Source: Aridibacter sp965216195
GTDB taxonomy: Bacteria; Acidobacteriota; Blastocatellia; Pyrinomonadales; Pyrinomonadaceae
Length of the DNA: 64,000 bases
Assembly: GCA_965216195.1 (NCBI GenBank)
Contig: OZ244151.1
Location: 2,790,001-2,854,000, forward strand
Reading direction: 5' to 3'
Shown here: one piece after another, positions 63,376 through 64,000 of the stretch
How the letters are laid out: each line of letters starts with the position of its first letter
Position numbering within the stretch: position 1 is the stretch's first letter
The notes under the pieces: model-generated
What the model was told of the DNA's origin: nothing
The model's database searches: none
What the model saw: only the letters and a program-made list of their open reading frames with translations
Made by a program: the position numbers and the translations under genes

Positions 63376-64000
63376 ATGAAGTTTTATAACGACGTCGTCG
63401 GACTTGTCGGAAAAACCCCGCTTGTCAAAATCAATAAATTAACCCGTCAACACGGTATCAAAGCGCAAGTCTTCGCAAAGATGGAAAGCCTGAATCCCGG
63501 ATATTCGGTCAAAGATCGAATCGGAATTTCAATGATCGAACACGCCGAGGAAGAAGGAACTCTAAAACCTGGCGGAACAATTATCGAAGCGACCTCCGGG
63601 AATACTGGAATTGGACTGGCAATTGCCGCTGCGACGAAAGGCTACAAGTGTATTTTTGTTCTGACCGATAAAGTTTCGATGGAAAAAACCCGCTATTTGC
63701 GGGCGCTCGGATCGGATGTAGTTGTTTGTCCAAATGCCGCTAAATCCGGAACCCCAGACCATTACGTCGAAACAGCAAAACGAATTGCCAGCGAAACACC
63801 AAATTCCTTTTATCCCGATCAATATAGTCATCCGGCAAACCCCGCGGCTCATTACAAAACTACCGGCCCCGAGCTCTGGGAAGACACTGAAGGTAAGATC
63901 ACGCATTTTGTTTCGGGGATCGGAACGGGCGGTACGATCAGCGGAACGGGTAGATATTTAAAAGAAATGAATCCCGCTATTCAGATCGTCGGTGCCGATC
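63376..64000 (+). CDS. Cysteine synthase/cystathionine beta-synthase family (3' end missing)
   Basis: The frame runs from ATG 63376 (GGAG 6 nt upstream) beyond the window, 208 codons visible. It is a fold-type II PLP enzyme: PLP lysine K46 (SVKDRIG), SGNTG (74-78), and GTGGTISGTGRYLKE. The segment THFVSGIGTGGT and NSFYPDQYSHPANP are frequent in bacterial CBS-type members, which carry extra C-terminal domains not visible here. It makes cysteine or cystathionine from O-acetylserine or serine. Confidence 0.93.
   Translation, partial: MKFYNDVVGLVGKTPLVKINKLTRQHGIKAQVFAKMESLNPGYSVKDRIGISMIEHAEEEGTLKPGGTIIEATSGNTGIGLAIAAATKGYKCIFVLTDKVSMEKTRYLRALGSDVVVCPNAAKSGTPDHYVETAKRIASETPNSFYPDQYSHPANPAAHYKTTGPELWEDTEGKITHFVSGIGTGGTISGTGRYLKEMNPAIQIVGAD

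Overview
The window looks like a chromosomal segment of a Gram-negative, moderately low-GC bacterium, most probably an acidobacterium of the class Blastocatellia. This rests on gene content: an mglBA-type polarity pair, an exosortase/exopolysaccharide locus, CHAT-TPR proteins beside sigma/anti-sigma genes, queuosine genes, an NAD-type isocitrate dehydrogenase and an ileS-lspA-lgt-rluD lipoprotein/housekeeping block. The placement is inference; no rRNA is present to confirm it.

Layout. 1-8.1 kb (minus strand): ileS, two GNAT acetyltransferases, lspA, lgt, rluD and a beta-lactamase-fold serine hydrolase cut by the window edge. 8.4-12.9 kb (plus): a secreted protein, a VanX-like dipeptidase, a cystathionine gamma-synthase family enzyme and an aquaporin-arsenate reductase pair; a 120-bp tandem repeat follows. 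13.2-19.2 kb: a CHAT-TPR protein and a Ser/Gly-rich secreted protein, divergent from a sigma factor/anti-sigma pair, with an unlisted 47-residue secreted peptide beyond it. 19.9-25.7 kb: a GGDEF-EAL protein, an ATP-grasp/nuclease operon and a DoxX protein, with long heptamer repeat arrays. 25.7-31.7 kb: site-2 protease, trpS, an unknown protein, an ArsC-family gene with UGA at its catalytic cysteine codon, DinB, scpAB, a four-helix-bundle (23S rRNA IVP-type) gene inside inverted heptamer repeats, and rluB. 31.7-38.3 kb: glmS, glmU and yvcK (UDP-GlcNAc supply and cell wall), mglB-mglA, a clear terminator, tRNA-Asp and tRNA-Val. 38.3-51.2 kb (minus): a complete exosortase/EPS operon (exosortase, EpsI, PrsT-like TPR lipoprotein, GumC-like chain-length protein, ATPase, tyrosine kinase, priming glycosyltransferase, export protein, Ycf48-like protein) with ispA upstream. 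51.2-64 kb: DUF1036-like protein, queC-queE, pepP, DoxX-like protein, CehA-type phosphoesterase, isocitrate dehydrogenase, a coiled-coil protein, thiO-tlpA-methyltransferase-GDPD operon and a truncated cysteine synthase family gene.

Two things stand out. First, the ArsC-family gene at 28035-28391 is intact in every conserved position except that the redox cysteine codon is TGA, so it is a strong selenoprotein candidate. Second, the window is full of 7-bp tandem repeats, often arranged as two inverted arms. One such pair encloses the four-helix-bundle gene between scpB and rluB, which resembles an rRNA intervening-sequence element moved into a protein-coding neighbourhood; the gene-less pairs could be its shorter relatives. 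Related repeats have been read into proteins (a roughly 75-residue in-frame insertion in RluD, the C-termini of Lgt and GlmU, the stop codon of the ArsC gene).
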